From Natronosporangium hydrolyticum (GTDB lineage Bacteria; Actinomycetota; Actinomycetes; Mycobacteriales; Micromonosporaceae): a stretch of DNA of 64,000 bases. Made by a program: the position numbers and the translations under genes. The stretch lies in assembly GCF_016925615.1 (NCBI RefSeq), contig NZ_CP070499.1:4774001-4838000 (forward strand), read 5' to 3'. This document shows, piece after piece, positions 8,901-16,964 of the stretch (position 1 is the first letter of the stretch; the number at the start of each line of letters is the position of its first letter). The notes under the pieces were generated by a model. That model saw only the letters and a program-made list of their open reading frames with translations. It was not told the origin of the DNA and ran no database searches.

Positions 8901-9290
8901 GTGCCGACCTACCAGTACGCCTGCACCGCGTGCAGCCACCAGCTCGAGGCGGTGCAGTCCTTCTCCGACGAGGCGTTGACGGAGTGCCCCGAATGCCAGG
9001 GCCGGCTCCGCAAGCTGTTCGGCTCGGTCGGAGTGGTCTTCAAGGGCTCCGGCTTCTACCGCACCGACTCCCGGGCCGCCGAGAATGGCAAGCGCGGCAG
9101 CAACGGTTCGGAGGGCAAGGACGCCGCCGGCAAGAGTGAGGGCGCCGGGAAGTCGAGCGACGCCAGCTCCACCGGCAGCTCCGACAGCAGCAGCTCGGGC
9201 AGCGGTGCCTCGGGCAGCGGCGGCAAGGACTCCGCGGCCAGCTCGGGCAGCGGCAGCAAAGACAAGGCCAAAGCCAGCACCAGCAGCTGA
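8901..9290 (+). CDS. FmdB family zinc-ribbon protein
   Basis: A 129-residue protein. The N-terminal 50 residues form the FmdB zinc ribbon (PTYQYACTACSHQLE, then ECPECQGRL; two CxxC pairs). The rest is a Ser/Gly/Lys/Ala-rich low-complexity tail. The GTG at 8901 is chosen because GGAGG sits five bases before it and because the family starts MPTYxYxC. The molecular role of the family is not settled; it was named as a putative regulator. It lies directly behind a CIRCE operator, so heat-shock control by HrcA is likely. Confidence 0.85.
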   Translation: MPTYQYACTACSHQLEAVQSFSDEALTECPECQGRLRKLFGSVGVVFKGSGFYRTDSRAAENGKRGSNGSEGKDAAGKSEGAGKSSDASSTGSSDSSSSGSGASGSGGKDSAASSGSGSKDKAKASTSS

Positions 9291-9337
9291 CCCGGGGGTC
9301 CCCGGCGCCGGGTCCAGTGGCACGTTTCCCCGGCGGG

Positions 9338-9373
9338 TTTTCCACAACCACCTCGCTAGGGTCGCTATCCACA
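9338..9373 (+). promoter_or_regulatory. Pair of DnaA-box-like sites
   Basis: TTTTCCACA (9338-9346) and CTATCCACA (9365-9373) each differ by one base from the TTATCCACA DnaA box, on the same strand, in the non-coding gap between fmdB and the SAF gene. Two sites this close are suggestive only; no origin features surround them. Confidence 0.3.
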
Positions 9374-9429
9374 GGTCCGGCCCGCGGCCGGTTGCGGTCG
9401 CCGGGTGAGCGCTCCTAGCCTCCGGCAGC

Positions 9430-10122
9430 ATGGCCTTCACCCCCGTGCGTGCCCGGCGCGCGAACTCGCTCGCACCGGTCGGCCGGCTGCGACTGCCCCG
9501 GCGGGCCACGCTGGCACGGCTGGTCGCGGTCGCGGCGCTGCTGCTCACCGCGGCCGCCGTGCTCTACACCGGCGGGCGCGACGGCTCCGGCGACCGGGAG
9601 GCGGGGTCGCCGACCGTCCCGAGCCCGACCCAGCAGCCCGGGCCGAGGCCCGCGACGGCACCCGCCCCGGCGGGTTGGCCGGAGCCTGGTTCGGTGCACT
9701 GGCCACAGCCCCCGGGTGCCGGCGCGGTCGACCCGGACGCGCCACCGGGTCGACTGCCGGTGCCGAGCGGCCGGGTTGGGGTGCCGGTCCGGCTCGCCGA
9801 CCCGGCCAGCCTCGCCCTGCTCCGCCCCGGTGATCGGGTCGACCTGTTCTCGGTCGAGACCGCCTTACTCCGACCGGCCGAGCAGACGCCGGCCGAGCAG
9901 ACGCCGCCCGAGCTGGTGCCGCCGGCGCCATCCCCGACCGCGCCATCGCCGTTGCCCGCACCGCCGCCATCGGCGGCTCCGGTCGAGCTCGCGGCGGGCG
10001 CGATCGTGCTCGCGACCGACCGGCCATCCGGTGCGTTGCTGCTGGCGGTCACCCCAGCGGAGAGCCGTACGGTGCTGGCCACCCCAGCGACCGCCGCGCT
10101 CGCCGTGCTGCTGCCCCCATAG
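9430..10122 (+). CDS. SAF-domain (CpaB/FlgA-like) membrane protein
   Basis: A 230-residue protein with a basic N-terminus, a transmembrane helix at about 30-46, a Pro-rich linker, then a SAF-like domain (GRVGVPVRLADPASLALLRPGDRVDLF) interrupted by a Pro/Thr/Ala insert and ending with LLLAVTPAESRTVLATP. CpaB/RcpC proteins of Flp pilus systems share this order, but no other pilus genes are nearby, so it may serve another envelope role. Actinobacteria often keep such a gene next to fmdB. Confidence 0.65.
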   Translation: MAFTPVRARRANSLAPVGRLRLPRRATLARLVAVAALLLTAAAVLYTGGRDGSGDREAGSPTVPSPTQQPGPRPATAPAPAGWPEPGSVHWPQPPGAGAVDPDAPPGRLPVPSGRVGVPVRLADPASLALLRPGDRVDLFSVETALLRPAEQTPAEQTPPELVPPAPSPTAPSPLPAPPPSAAPVELAAGAIVLATDRPSGALLLAVTPAESRTVLATPATAALAVLLPP

Positions 10123-10250
10123 CCCCAACCGCCGCCGCGGCCACCCCTCCCTCCCGCCGATCCTGAGCGTGGCAACAGACTCGCCGGGGATGTCGGCTAA
10201 CCCGCTCATGATCGGCGCGGTGGGGGGCGGAGTTCGGTAACGTCAGCAGC

Positions 10251-10472
10251 GTGAGTTACCCGGGGCCGCCGCCGACCAGCCCGCCACCGCCGGGGTGGCG
10301 CCCACCGGTTGTGGCCGAGCCGACGCCGCCGCGAACGCTGCCTCCGCAGGACCACACCGCGCTGACCACGGCGGAGCGGCAGGCTCAGCTGGTCACCTGG
10401 GCGGTCGGCGCCGGCGCCGGCGTCGTCGCGCTACTGCTCAGCTGCGTGCTGGTCGGCAGGTTACTGGGCTGA
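10251..10472 (+). CDS. Small proline-rich single-pass membrane protein
   Basis: Seventy-three residues: a Pro-rich cytoplasmic N-terminus (GPPPTSPPPPGW), then one transmembrane helix at about 48-70. The start is GTG. No family is recognised. It is like the many small envelope proteins of actinomycetes with unknown roles. Confidence 0.5.
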   Translation: MSYPGPPPTSPPPPGWRPPVVAEPTPPRTLPPQDHTALTTAERQAQLVTWAVGAGAGVVALLLSCVLVGRLLG

Positions 10473-10516
10473 ACCGGGTACTGAGCTGAGCCGCTTACTC
10501 GGCCGACCGCGCGGGC

Positions 10517-11017
10517 TTAGTCGGGCAACCGGCCGCCGTGCGACATCTCACTGCCCGTATGCCCGACCCGGATCAGGTAGTAGACCGCTACCGCGGCCAG
10601 CACCAGCACGATGGCCGACAGCAGCCACGCCACCCACCGCCACAGCCCGGAGCCGCTCTCGGTCCCGCGGCGGACCGCCGCCAGCACCAGCGTCGCCGCG
10701 CCCAGCCCCAGCGACGACCACATCGACAGGACGCCGAACCCGGCATGCGCCTGCACCGGCAGATCCGGGTCCAGCTCCGCGGTACCGAACATCACATCCC
10801 GGTACGCGTCGCCGGAGAGCTTCGCCACCACCGCCGAGAGCGGCGCGACCACCGCCAGCGCCACCACCAGCCAGCCGACCAGCGCCCGGACCCTCGGCAG
10901 CAGCGCATAGACCGCAGCCATCACCGCCAACGCCGGGATCAACACCACCGGCAGGTGAACCGCCAGCGCGTGCAGCGGCAACCCTTGAAAACCCTCGAAC
11001 ACGTCTAACCCCTCCAC
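10517..11017 (-). CDS. DUF2231 family membrane protein
   Basis: A 166-residue protein with four predicted transmembrane helices. LPLHALAVHLPVVLIP at the N-terminus is the conserved DUF2231 start, with His residues that could bind haem or metal. The last segment ends VYYLIRVGHTGSEMSHG, also a family feature. Function is unknown. It is divergent from the Fur-family gene. Confidence 0.8.
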   Translation of the reverse strand: MEGLDVFEGFQGLPLHALAVHLPVVLIPALAVMAAVYALLPRVRALVGWLVVALAVVAPLSAVVAKLSGDAYRDVMFGTAELDPDLPVQAHAGFGVLSMWSSLGLGAATLVLAAVRRGTESGSGLWRWVAWLLSAIVLVLAAVAVYYLIRVGHTGSEMSHGGRLPD

Positions 11018-11129
11018 CTCAGAAGACGAAGCGAAGAGCGTTCGGGTTCAATCACTGTCCGACAGATCCCATATCAGTACGGGAGTCCGCTCATCCGGCC
11101 GGCAACGGCCCGCGTACCGTGGCTTTTTC

Positions 11130-11143
11130 TTGAAGCATTCCAA
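11130..11143. promoter_or_regulatory. Possible Fur-family operator
   Basis: TTGAAGCATTCCAA is an imperfect dyad (TTxGAA/TTCxAA) in front of the Fur-family start at 11166. Autoregulation from such short dyads is common in actinobacterial Fur-type genes. The match is weak. Confidence 0.28.
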
Positions 11144-11165
11144 CCAGCCGTGGTGTTATGGAAGG

Positions 11166-11591
11166 GTGGCGGGCACAGACTTACTGCGCGCGGCCGGTCT
11201 ACGGGTGACCCGGCCGCGACTCGCCGTGCTCGAAATCCTGCACGACGGCGGCCACCTGGAGGTCGACGAGATCGCTACCCGGGTCCGGCACCGCCTCGAC
11301 TCGGTCTCCACCCAGGCGGTCTATGACGTGCTCGGGGCGCTCTCCCGGGCCGGGCTCGCCCGTCGGATCGAACCCGCCGGCTCGCCCGCCCGGTATGAAG
11401 CGCGGGTCGGCGACAATCACCACCACATCGTCTGCCGAGGCTGCGGCGAGATCGCCGATGTCGATTGCGCCACCGGCCTGGCCCCGTGCCTGACCCCGAG
11501 CGACGGGCACGGGTTCGCCATCGACGAGGCCGAGGTGACCTTCTGGGGGCTCTGCCCGGACTGCCAGACCCGGCCCACTACGGAGGGTTAG
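11166..11591 (+). CDS. Fur-family transcriptional regulator
   Basis: A 141-residue Fur/PerR-like repressor. The winged helix (LRAAGLRVTRPRLAVLEIL to SRAGLARRIEPAG) is followed by the metal-binding dimerisation domain with DNHHHIVCRGCGEI and a C-terminal CPDC, giving the two CxxC pairs of the structural zinc site. It resembles the CatR/FurA group that senses peroxide or iron, although no catalase gene is adjacent. The GTG at 11166 is preferred; a TTG at 11130 would add 12 residues. Confidence 0.85.
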   Translation: MAGTDLLRAAGLRVTRPRLAVLEILHDGGHLEVDEIATRVRHRLDSVSTQAVYDVLGALSRAGLARRIEPAGSPARYEARVGDNHHHIVCRGCGEIADVDCATGLAPCLTPSDGHGFAIDEAEVTFWGLCPDCQTRPTTEG

Positions 11592-11601
11592 GCGACGGCT
11601 C

Positions 11602-12483
11602 GTGACCGCAGATATGGGACTTTTCGGACCTGGGTCGGTGACCTGGCGGGTCCATGACGAGCCGATCCTCGCGCTGGGCGGGCTGCGGGCGTTGTTTCTG
11701 CAGGCGCTACACCCGCGCGCGATCGCCGGGGTGGTGCAGAACTCCGGTTACAAGGCCGATCCCTGGGGGCGGCTGTTCCGCACCATCACCTACGTCGCGA
11801 CCACCATCTACGGCACCACCGACGAAGCGCAGGCCGCGGGGCGCCGGGTCCGCGCCGTTCACCAGCGGATGTACGCCACCGACCCGATCTCCGGCCAACG
11901 ATTCCGGGTCGACGAGCCGGAGCTGCTGCGCTGGGTCCACGTCACCGAGGTCGACTCGTACGCCACCACCGCCCGGCGCGCCGGCCTACAACTGACCGAC
12001 GACGAGTGGGACGGCTACTGGTCGGAGCAGCGACGGCGGGCTCCGCTGGTCGGACTCGACCCCACCAGCGTCCCGGGCACCGCCACCGACGCGGCGGCCT
12101 ACCTCGCCGAGGTACGCCCCGAGTTGAAGATGACCCGGGACGCCGCTGACACGCTGGTCTTTCTCTCCGTCCCGCCGCCACCGTGGCGACCCGCCGCCGG
12201 TGCGACCGGTCAGAGTTGGCGGCGCCGGACGCTCACGATGCTCGGCAGTGGCCCGTTCCGGGCAGCCAGTTTCGGGATAGCCCTGACCGCGTTCAGCCTG
12301 CTGCCGCCGTGGGCACGGCGGCTCTACGGCGGGTTGGGGCTACCCACCACCGATCTGGGAGCCACCGTCTCGGCCCGGAGCCTGCGGCTGGTGCTCAACA
12401 GCATGCCGCACCGGTGGTATGAGGGGCCGCTCTACCAGGCTGCGATGGCCCGCGCGGCCGCCGCCGCACCGACACCTTCCTAG
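11602..12483 (+). CDS. MpaB-like oxygenase (DUF2236)
   Basis: A 293-residue protein of the DUF2236/MpaB family, which includes the latex-clearing rubber oxygenase and mycophenolic acid MpaB. Family features seen are PGSVTWRVHDEPILALGGLRALFLQALHPRAIAGV (with the His thought to bind haem) and the central region with RVDEPELLRWVHVTEVDSY. The GTG start lies 10 bp after the Fur gene, so the two probably form one transcript. Substrate unknown. Confidence 0.85.
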   Translation: MTADMGLFGPGSVTWRVHDEPILALGGLRALFLQALHPRAIAGVVQNSGYKADPWGRLFRTITYVATTIYGTTDEAQAAGRRVRAVHQRMYATDPISGQRFRVDEPELLRWVHVTEVDSYATTARRAGLQLTDDEWDGYWSEQRRRAPLVGLDPTSVPGTATDAAAYLAEVRPELKMTRDAADTLVFLSVPPPPWRPAAGATGQSWRRRTLTMLGSGPFRAASFGIALTAFSLLPPWARRLYGGLGLPTTDLGATVSARSLRLVLNSMPHRWYEGPLYQAAMARAAAAAPTPS

Positions 12484-12513
12484 ATCGACGTTGATGACGG
12501 TAGGGTAGCCATC

Positions 12514-13335
12514 ATGCGTAGCCGGCGACCCTCCATCACATCGACGATCGGCTCGGCCGTCCTGGTGCCTGCGCTGCTCGCCGGCTGCACGAATGAGGTC
12601 GGCACCGCCGACGACGCCGGCGATCCCGAGCCGGTGGCGCAGCTGACGGTGACCGTGCTGGAGCGCTACCCGACCGACCCGGCGGCGTTCACGCAGGGCC
12701 TCGAGCTATTCGACGGCCAGCTCTATGAGAGCACCGGCCAGTACGGCGAATCCGACATCCGGATCTCCGATCTGGAGACCGGTGAGGTGGTTCAACTGGA
12801 GCCGTTGCCGGCGGAGTTCTTCGGCGAGGGCCTGACCATCGTCGACGACTCGGTCTGGCAACTGACCTGGCAGGAAGGGGTCGCGTTCCGGTGGGACCGG
12901 GACACCCTCGTCGAGCAGGAGCAAGTCTCCTACGACGGCGAGGGCTGGGGTTTGTGCCACGACCCGGAGCGCGACCGGTTGGTGATGAGCGACGGCAGCG
13001 CGGAGTTGACCTTCCGGGACCCGGAGACCTTCGAGCCGACCGGTTCGGTCGAGATCACCCGGGATGGCGAACCGCAGCCGATGATCAACGAACTGGAGTG
13101 CGTCGGCGATCAGGTCTGGGCCAACATCTGGCTCACCGACGAGATCGTCCGGATCGACCCGGCGCGCGGCGTGGTGGAGGCGGTGGTTGACGCGTCGGGT
13201 CTGCTCACCGAGGAGGAGGGCGTCGGCGCGGACGTGCTCAACGGCATCGCGGCGATCCCCGACACCGACACCTTCCTGATCACCGGCAAGCTCTGGCCCT
13301 GGCTGTTCGAAGTCAGATTCGACCCGGCCGGGTAG
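12514..13335 (+). CDS. Glutaminyl-peptide cyclotransferase, lipoprotein
   Basis: A 273-residue secreted enzyme of the beta-propeller (plant/bacterial) glutaminyl cyclase type, which forms N-terminal pyroglutamate. A lipoprotein signal ends at LLAGC near residue 25. Family motifs are FTQGLELFDGQLYESTGQYG near residue 65, INELECVGDQVWANIW near 190 and LNGIAAIPDTDTFLITGKLWP near the end. It will sit outside the membrane. Stand-alone gene, convergent with the FGE-like gene. Confidence 0.9.
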   Translation: MRSRRPSITSTIGSAVLVPALLAGCTNEVGTADDAGDPEPVAQLTVTVLERYPTDPAAFTQGLELFDGQLYESTGQYGESDIRISDLETGEVVQLEPLPAEFFGEGLTIVDDSVWQLTWQEGVAFRWDRDTLVEQEQVSYDGEGWGLCHDPERDRLVMSDGSAELTFRDPETFEPTGSVEITRDGEPQPMINELECVGDQVWANIWLTDEIVRIDPARGVVEAVVDASGLLTEEEGVGADVLNGIAAIPDTDTFLITGKLWPWLFEVRFDPAG

Positions 13336-13344
13336 CAGCGCATC

Positions 13345-13397
13345 GATGATCGCGAAGGCTTAGGCAGGCTTTAGCGTGCCGACCCTACGCGATCATG
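13345..13397. terminator. Inverted repeat between convergent genes
   Basis: GATGATCGCG (13345-13354) and CGCGATCATG (13388-13397) pair at 9 of 10 positions across 33 bases. It sits between the stops of two convergent genes and could act as a bidirectional terminator. The loop is large, so it may instead be a dispersed repeat. Confidence 0.4.
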
Positions 13398-14067
13398 CGT
13401 ACCCGCCAGCGATCGCGACTCGGAACCCCACGTCGTCGATCTGGTAGGTGGGATGGCTACGCCGGCGCACGGCAACCCGGCAGCTCCAGTGCTCGTCGAA
13501 CCAACCGCCGCCCCGGAGCACCCGGTAGGTGCCGTAGACCTCGGCGTCATAGATGTCCCAGCACCACTCCCAGACGTTGCCCAGCATGTCGGACAAGCCC
13601 CAGAGGTTGGGCTGCTTACCCCCCACCTCGTGGATTCGCTCGTGTGAGTTGCCGCGGTACCAAGCGATCTCATCGAGCGGGCCGTAACGCGGGCCGGTCG
13701 TGCCGGCACGAGCGGCATGCTCCCACTCGGCCTCGGTTGGCAACCGGTACCCAGCCGAGGAGACGTGCTCGACGGTCCCGGCGCTCGGGTCGAGGTGATA
13801 TGCGAGCGGCAATCCCTCGCGTGTAGACAGGGCGTTACAGAACCGGATCCCGTCCCACCACGAAACCTGCTCCACCGGCAGCTGGTCCCCGGCAGCCGCG
13901 CTCGGCCGCTCGCCGGTGACCGCGAAGTACTGGGCTTGGGTAACCGGGAACGCCGCGAGCCGATAGGGCTCCAGCGCGACCGGCCACCGGCGTTGCGTGC
14001 GACGATCCGATAGCGTCACCTCCCCCGCCGGGACGGAGACCATGGAGATTCCTGCGTCTGCGCCCAT
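13393..14067 (-). CDS. Formylglycine-generating enzyme-like (SUMF1/FGE fold) protein
   Basis: A 224-residue FGE-sulfatase-fold protein. Fold motifs are FPVTQAQYFAVTG, PVEQVSWWDGIRFCNALS, YRLPTEAEWEHAARAG, GNVWEWCWD and RVLRGGGWF. The paired copper cysteines of true FGE are not evident near the C-terminus (SCRVAVRRRSHPTYQIDDVGFRVA has one Cys). It may be a non-FGE member of the fold, like the many regulatory SUMF1 proteins. No sulfatase gene is nearby. Confidence 0.8.
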   Translation of the reverse strand: MGADAGISMVSVPAGEVTLSDRRTQRRWPVALEPYRLAAFPVTQAQYFAVTGERPSAAAGDQLPVEQVSWWDGIRFCNALSTREGLPLAYHLDPSAGTVEHVSSAGYRLPTEAEWEHAARAGTTGPRYGPLDEIAWYRGNSHERIHEVGGKQPNLWGLSDMLGNVWEWCWDIYDAEVYGTYRVLRGGGWFDEHWSCRVAVRRRSHPTYQIDDVGFRVAIAGGYA

Positions 14068-14160
14068 AAGAAGCCGAGCTTATCTGGCTCTGGCTCTTCG
14101 AGGTCAGCTTCGACCTGCCAACCGGACGACCCGCGGCAGTACGAACCGAGGTAGGGCCGA

Positions 14161-14556
14161 TCACACGGGTATGAGCTCCGCGACATCGCCGTGGAATTGC
14201 GCGAGGCCTTTGTCGAAGGTTGCGAGACGGCCGCCGTTGGCCCGAGCCAACTGAGCGAGATAGGCGTCGGTCACCTGCCGGTGACCGATGACGCCCTTGA
14301 AGGCGACTCTGTCATACGGAAGGCTGTCCGGCCAGAACTCCCGGCGGGGATGTTGCGCCACCATGCCGATGAGCTGCTCGACATCTTCGGCGGCCTTCCC
14401 AGCACGGAATGCGAATCGGGCCAGCGCTCCCTCGGTGACAGGACAGGTGGCGAAGCTCTCCTGGAGATCAACAAACCATCGCTGGGCCGCTCGGTGATGA
14501 ACGTGGTCTGTGTTGAGCAGCGCGATCAGGACGTTGGCGTCCAGCAAGCTCGTCAC
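14161..14556 (-). CDS. vapC: PIN-domain toxin, VapC family
   Basis: A 131-residue PIN-domain ribonuclease. The acidic active-site residues can be placed in LLDANVLIAL (Asp), the central Glu of CPVTEGALARF, DAYLAQLA, and LATFDKGL. It should cleave a specific RNA when freed from VapB. The ATG overlaps the antitoxin stop (ATGA), the standard vapBC arrangement. Confidence 0.92.
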   Translation of the reverse strand: MTSLLDANVLIALLNTDHVHHRAAQRWFVDLQESFATCPVTEGALARFAFRAGKAAEDVEQLIGMVAQHPRREFWPDSLPYDRVAFKGVIGHRQVTDAYLAQLARANGGRLATFDKGLAQFHGDVAELIPV

Positions 14557-14786
14557 TCGTCGTCCTCCAGGGACCGCACATCCTCCGTGGTGATGACCTT
14601 GCCGACACTGAAGACCGGCAAACCGGTCAGCTCGTCCCGGGTGATAGGCGAGTCGCTCGGCTGCCCTTGGCCGAGAGCCCGTCGCATCAGATCTGCGACG
14701 GTCTCACTCAGCGTTCGGGACGTGTCGCGAGCGATGGCAAGTGCCTGCTGATGCAGATCCGGCGGAAGGTCGATGGTCGTACGCAT
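14553..14786 (-). CDS. vapB: Ribbon-helix-helix antitoxin, VapB family
   Basis: Seventy-seven residues. The N-terminal MRTTIDLPPDLHQQALAIARDTSRTLSETVADLMRRAL is a ribbon-helix-helix DNA-binding domain; the acidic C-terminal tail should wrap VapC. It precedes and overlaps vapC. A perfect palindrome 18 bp upstream is the likely autorepression operator. Confidence 0.9.
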   Translation of the reverse strand: MRTTIDLPPDLHQQALAIARDTSRTLSETVADLMRRALGQGQPSDSPITRDELTGLPVFSVGKVITTEDVRSLEDDE

Positions 14787-14803
14787 ACCACAATACTACC
14801 TCC

Positions 14804-14828
14804 GCATCGTGATGCGGCATCACGATGC
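14804..14828. promoter_or_regulatory. VapB operator palindrome
   Basis: GCATCGTGATGC, one base, then GCATCACGATGC: a perfect 12-bp inverted repeat just upstream of the vapB start at 14786. Each arm is itself partly symmetric, as expected for two RHH dimers binding side by side. Confidence 0.75.
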
Positions 14829-15037
14829 ACGTCCTAGGCAGAACCACACCGTCCCGGACGGCCTGCCGAGATCACCCGTAAGGAATGTCTGCCCCTGGCT
14901 GTTTCACGTCGAGTTCGTGCCCGCGAATCCGTGACCGGCGCTGGCACCACATACCGTGGTCAACAGGTCAGCGGCACCTGGCCAGCAGGGTCAGTGGCGA
15001 AAATCCGGTCGCCGTAGGCCAGAAGTGATCTTAGGGT

Positions 15038-15595
15038 GTGCCGATGGACGGGCCCCGGCTGGAGGTGCTGCGGCACCAGCTGCACATCGCATGGTCGTTG
15101 ACTGAACTGGTGGTGGACGGCCTCACCGACCGGGAGTGCCACTGGTCGCCGGCGCCCGCAGCCTGGGGCGTACGGCGTGCCGAGGACGGAGACTGGTACC
15201 CCGACTGGGTCGAGCCGGAGCCCGACCCGCCGCCGGTCACCACGATCGGATGGCTGACGTGGCACATCGACATGTGGTGGTCGATGGTCTACGACCACGC
15301 CTTCGGCGCCGGAGCGCTTCAGCCCGGGAAGATCCGATGGGCGGGTGACGCGACAGCGGCGGTGGCACGGGTCCAGCAACTGCACGAGCAGTGGGCGACG
15401 GCGCTCGCCACGCTGAGCGAGGGGGAGCTCGACGCCGCCGACCGGACCGGTTGGCCTTTCCCCGCCGGGAGCCCGTTCGCGCAGGTCGTCGGTTGGGTCA
15501 ACGTGGAGCTGATGAAGAATGCCGCCGAGATTGGCCAACTCCGCCGCATCTACCGCCACCGCGACCCGGCAGCACCCCTCGAAGATCACCAGTGA
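15038..15595 (+). CDS. DinB family protein
   Basis: A 185-residue four-helix protein of the DinB/YfiT superfamily. RLEVLRHQLHIAWSLTELVVDGLTDRECHWSP is the usual first helix pair; TTIGWLTWHIDMWW and VNVELMKNAAEIGQLRRI hold the His/Glu positions that bind metal in the family. Many relatives are thiol transferases. An ATG two codons later is an alternative start. Confidence 0.8.
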   Translation: MPMDGPRLEVLRHQLHIAWSLTELVVDGLTDRECHWSPAPAAWGVRRAEDGDWYPDWVEPEPDPPPVTTIGWLTWHIDMWWSMVYDHAFGAGALQPGKIRWAGDATAAVARVQQLHEQWATALATLSEGELDAADRTGWPFPAGSPFAQVVGWVNVELMKNAAEIGQLRRIYRHRDPAAPLEDHQ

Positions 15596-15726
15596 GGAGT
15601 CTCTGACCGTAGCTGCTCGAAGTCCAGTTCGTCGCCTTGACCAGCTCTGCGCATGCCGCACATCGCCGCGGCCCGCCCTCCCTTAGGCTGATGATCGTCC
15701 TGCCTCGATTGCGGCAAGGAGACAAC

Positions 15727-16056
15727 GTGGACGACCAGACCATGCGGGCGGTGCGAGCGGCGGTAGCTTGGCTGGACGAGCACCAGGGCACCGGGCGGGA
15801 GCAGCAGACCATCCGCATCCTCAAGCTGACCGAGGAGGCCGGCGAGGCGGCGCGGGCGTGGATCGGCGCGACCGGTCAGAACCCGCGCCACGCGGTCACG
15901 CACAGCGTTGACGACGTGGCCGCGGAACTCGCGGATACCGCGATCACCGCGCTGGTGGCGATCGAGAGCTTGGGCTGCGACGCCAACCAGGTGATGGCCG
16001 ATTGCGCAGCCAAGATCCTGGCCAGGATCGGGAGGTCGCCGGCGGGTGTCGATTAG
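15727..16056 (+). CDS. MazG-like nucleotide pyrophosphohydrolase
   Basis: A 109-residue all-helical protein. ILKLTEEAGEAARAW is the EExxE-type metal motif and DDVAAELADTAITALVAIE supplies the second acidic helix, as in MazG-like NTP pyrophosphatases. The GTG at 15727 is chosen for the AAGGAG six bases upstream. It probably cleans non-canonical nucleotides; the substrate cannot be read from sequence. Confidence 0.85.
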   Translation: MDDQTMRAVRAAVAWLDEHQGTGREQQTIRILKLTEEAGEAARAWIGATGQNPRHAVTHSVDDVAAELADTAITALVAIESLGCDANQVMADCAAKILARIGRSPAGVD

Positions 16057-16081
16057 GGCGCTGGGCAAGGAGCGTGCCACA

Positions 16082-16099
16082 GCCCAACTTGGTGGGCTG
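16082..16099. terminator. Hairpin between convergent genes
   Basis: AGCCCA-ACTTGG-TGGGCT forms a six-bp stem in the gap between the MazG-like gene and the convergent methyltransferase gene. It is a plausible terminator, although no T-tract follows. Confidence 0.4.
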
Positions 16100-16236
16100 A
16101 ATGGCGCCCGTTTCGCCCTATAGGCACAGTTTGCCGTGCCAGTGGATCACCACTCAACCCACCAAGAGGCCGGCCCGCCCTTCGCCGGTGCCGACGGGAG
16201 CTCGATGCGCCGCCTAGGGGACGGCTGCGAGTCGGA

Positions 16237-16860
16237 TCAGGTCGCGTCCCGGTGCCGGACCCGCACCAGCGCCCACTGGTATTGCCAACCTGGCGACTCA
16301 CCCCAGGTGACGAAGCGCTCGACCGCGCCCGCCCGGGCCAGCATCCGCCGCAACCTGTCGTGCGATCGTCGACTGAAGAACCGGGGCGGAGTGATCACGT
16401 CGCGTTCGCTGGCCCCCTCGTGATCCACTCCGCCCCACAGGCCCACCGCCAGCGGCGCGCCGGGCAGCAGCTTCGACACGATCGCATCGATGGCGGCGTC
16501 GAACCGGGAATCTGGTACGTGCAGCAGGGTGCTCATGCTCCAGCCGGCCTCGAAGCACCGGGGTGGGAACGGCATGTCCCAGATGGTGGCCTGGTACGCG
16601 TCCACGCCGGCACGCCGGGCCAGGCGCACCTGCTCGGCGGCGAGGTCCACCCCGCTTACCTGGATGCCGGCGGCGGCGAAGACCGTGGCGTCCCGACCCG
16701 GGCCAGTGCCGACCTCAAGCAGCGTGCGCCGGCCCTCGGCGCGCAGTAGGTCGAGGAACTCCGCCCGACGAATGGCCCGCTCGGGGTCGACCTGACGCTC
16801 CGCCCGCAACGTCGCATCCTGGTCGTAGTAGGCCATGAGGTCGAGCGCCAGCTGGTCCAT
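16237..16860 (-). CDS. Class I SAM-dependent methyltransferase
   Basis: A 207-residue Rossmann methyltransferase. Motif I is TLLEVGTGPGRDATVFAAAG, followed by SGVDLAAEQVRLARR and DMPFPPRCFEAGWSMSTLLHV. The C-terminal part ends with ARAGAVERFVTW. The small-molecule or macromolecular substrate is not apparent. The ATG at 16860 fits the domain; the frame is open upstream without domain sequence. Confidence 0.8.
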   Translation of the reverse strand: MDQLALDLMAYYDQDATLRAERQVDPERAIRRAEFLDLLRAEGRRTLLEVGTGPGRDATVFAAAGIQVSGVDLAAEQVRLARRAGVDAYQATIWDMPFPPRCFEAGWSMSTLLHVPDSRFDAAIDAIVSKLLPGAPLAVGLWGGVDHEGASERDVITPPRFFSRRSHDRLRRMLARAGAVERFVTWGESPGWQYQWALVRVRHRDAT

Positions 16861-16964
16861 GTCGGCGACCCTACAAGGTGGAGGTCGGCGGCGATGGTGC
16901 TGCTGCTCCCACCCGGCCGCTCGAACTGGCCGGGGTCCGCTCGGTCCAGCCCCGGCGGGCTCGA

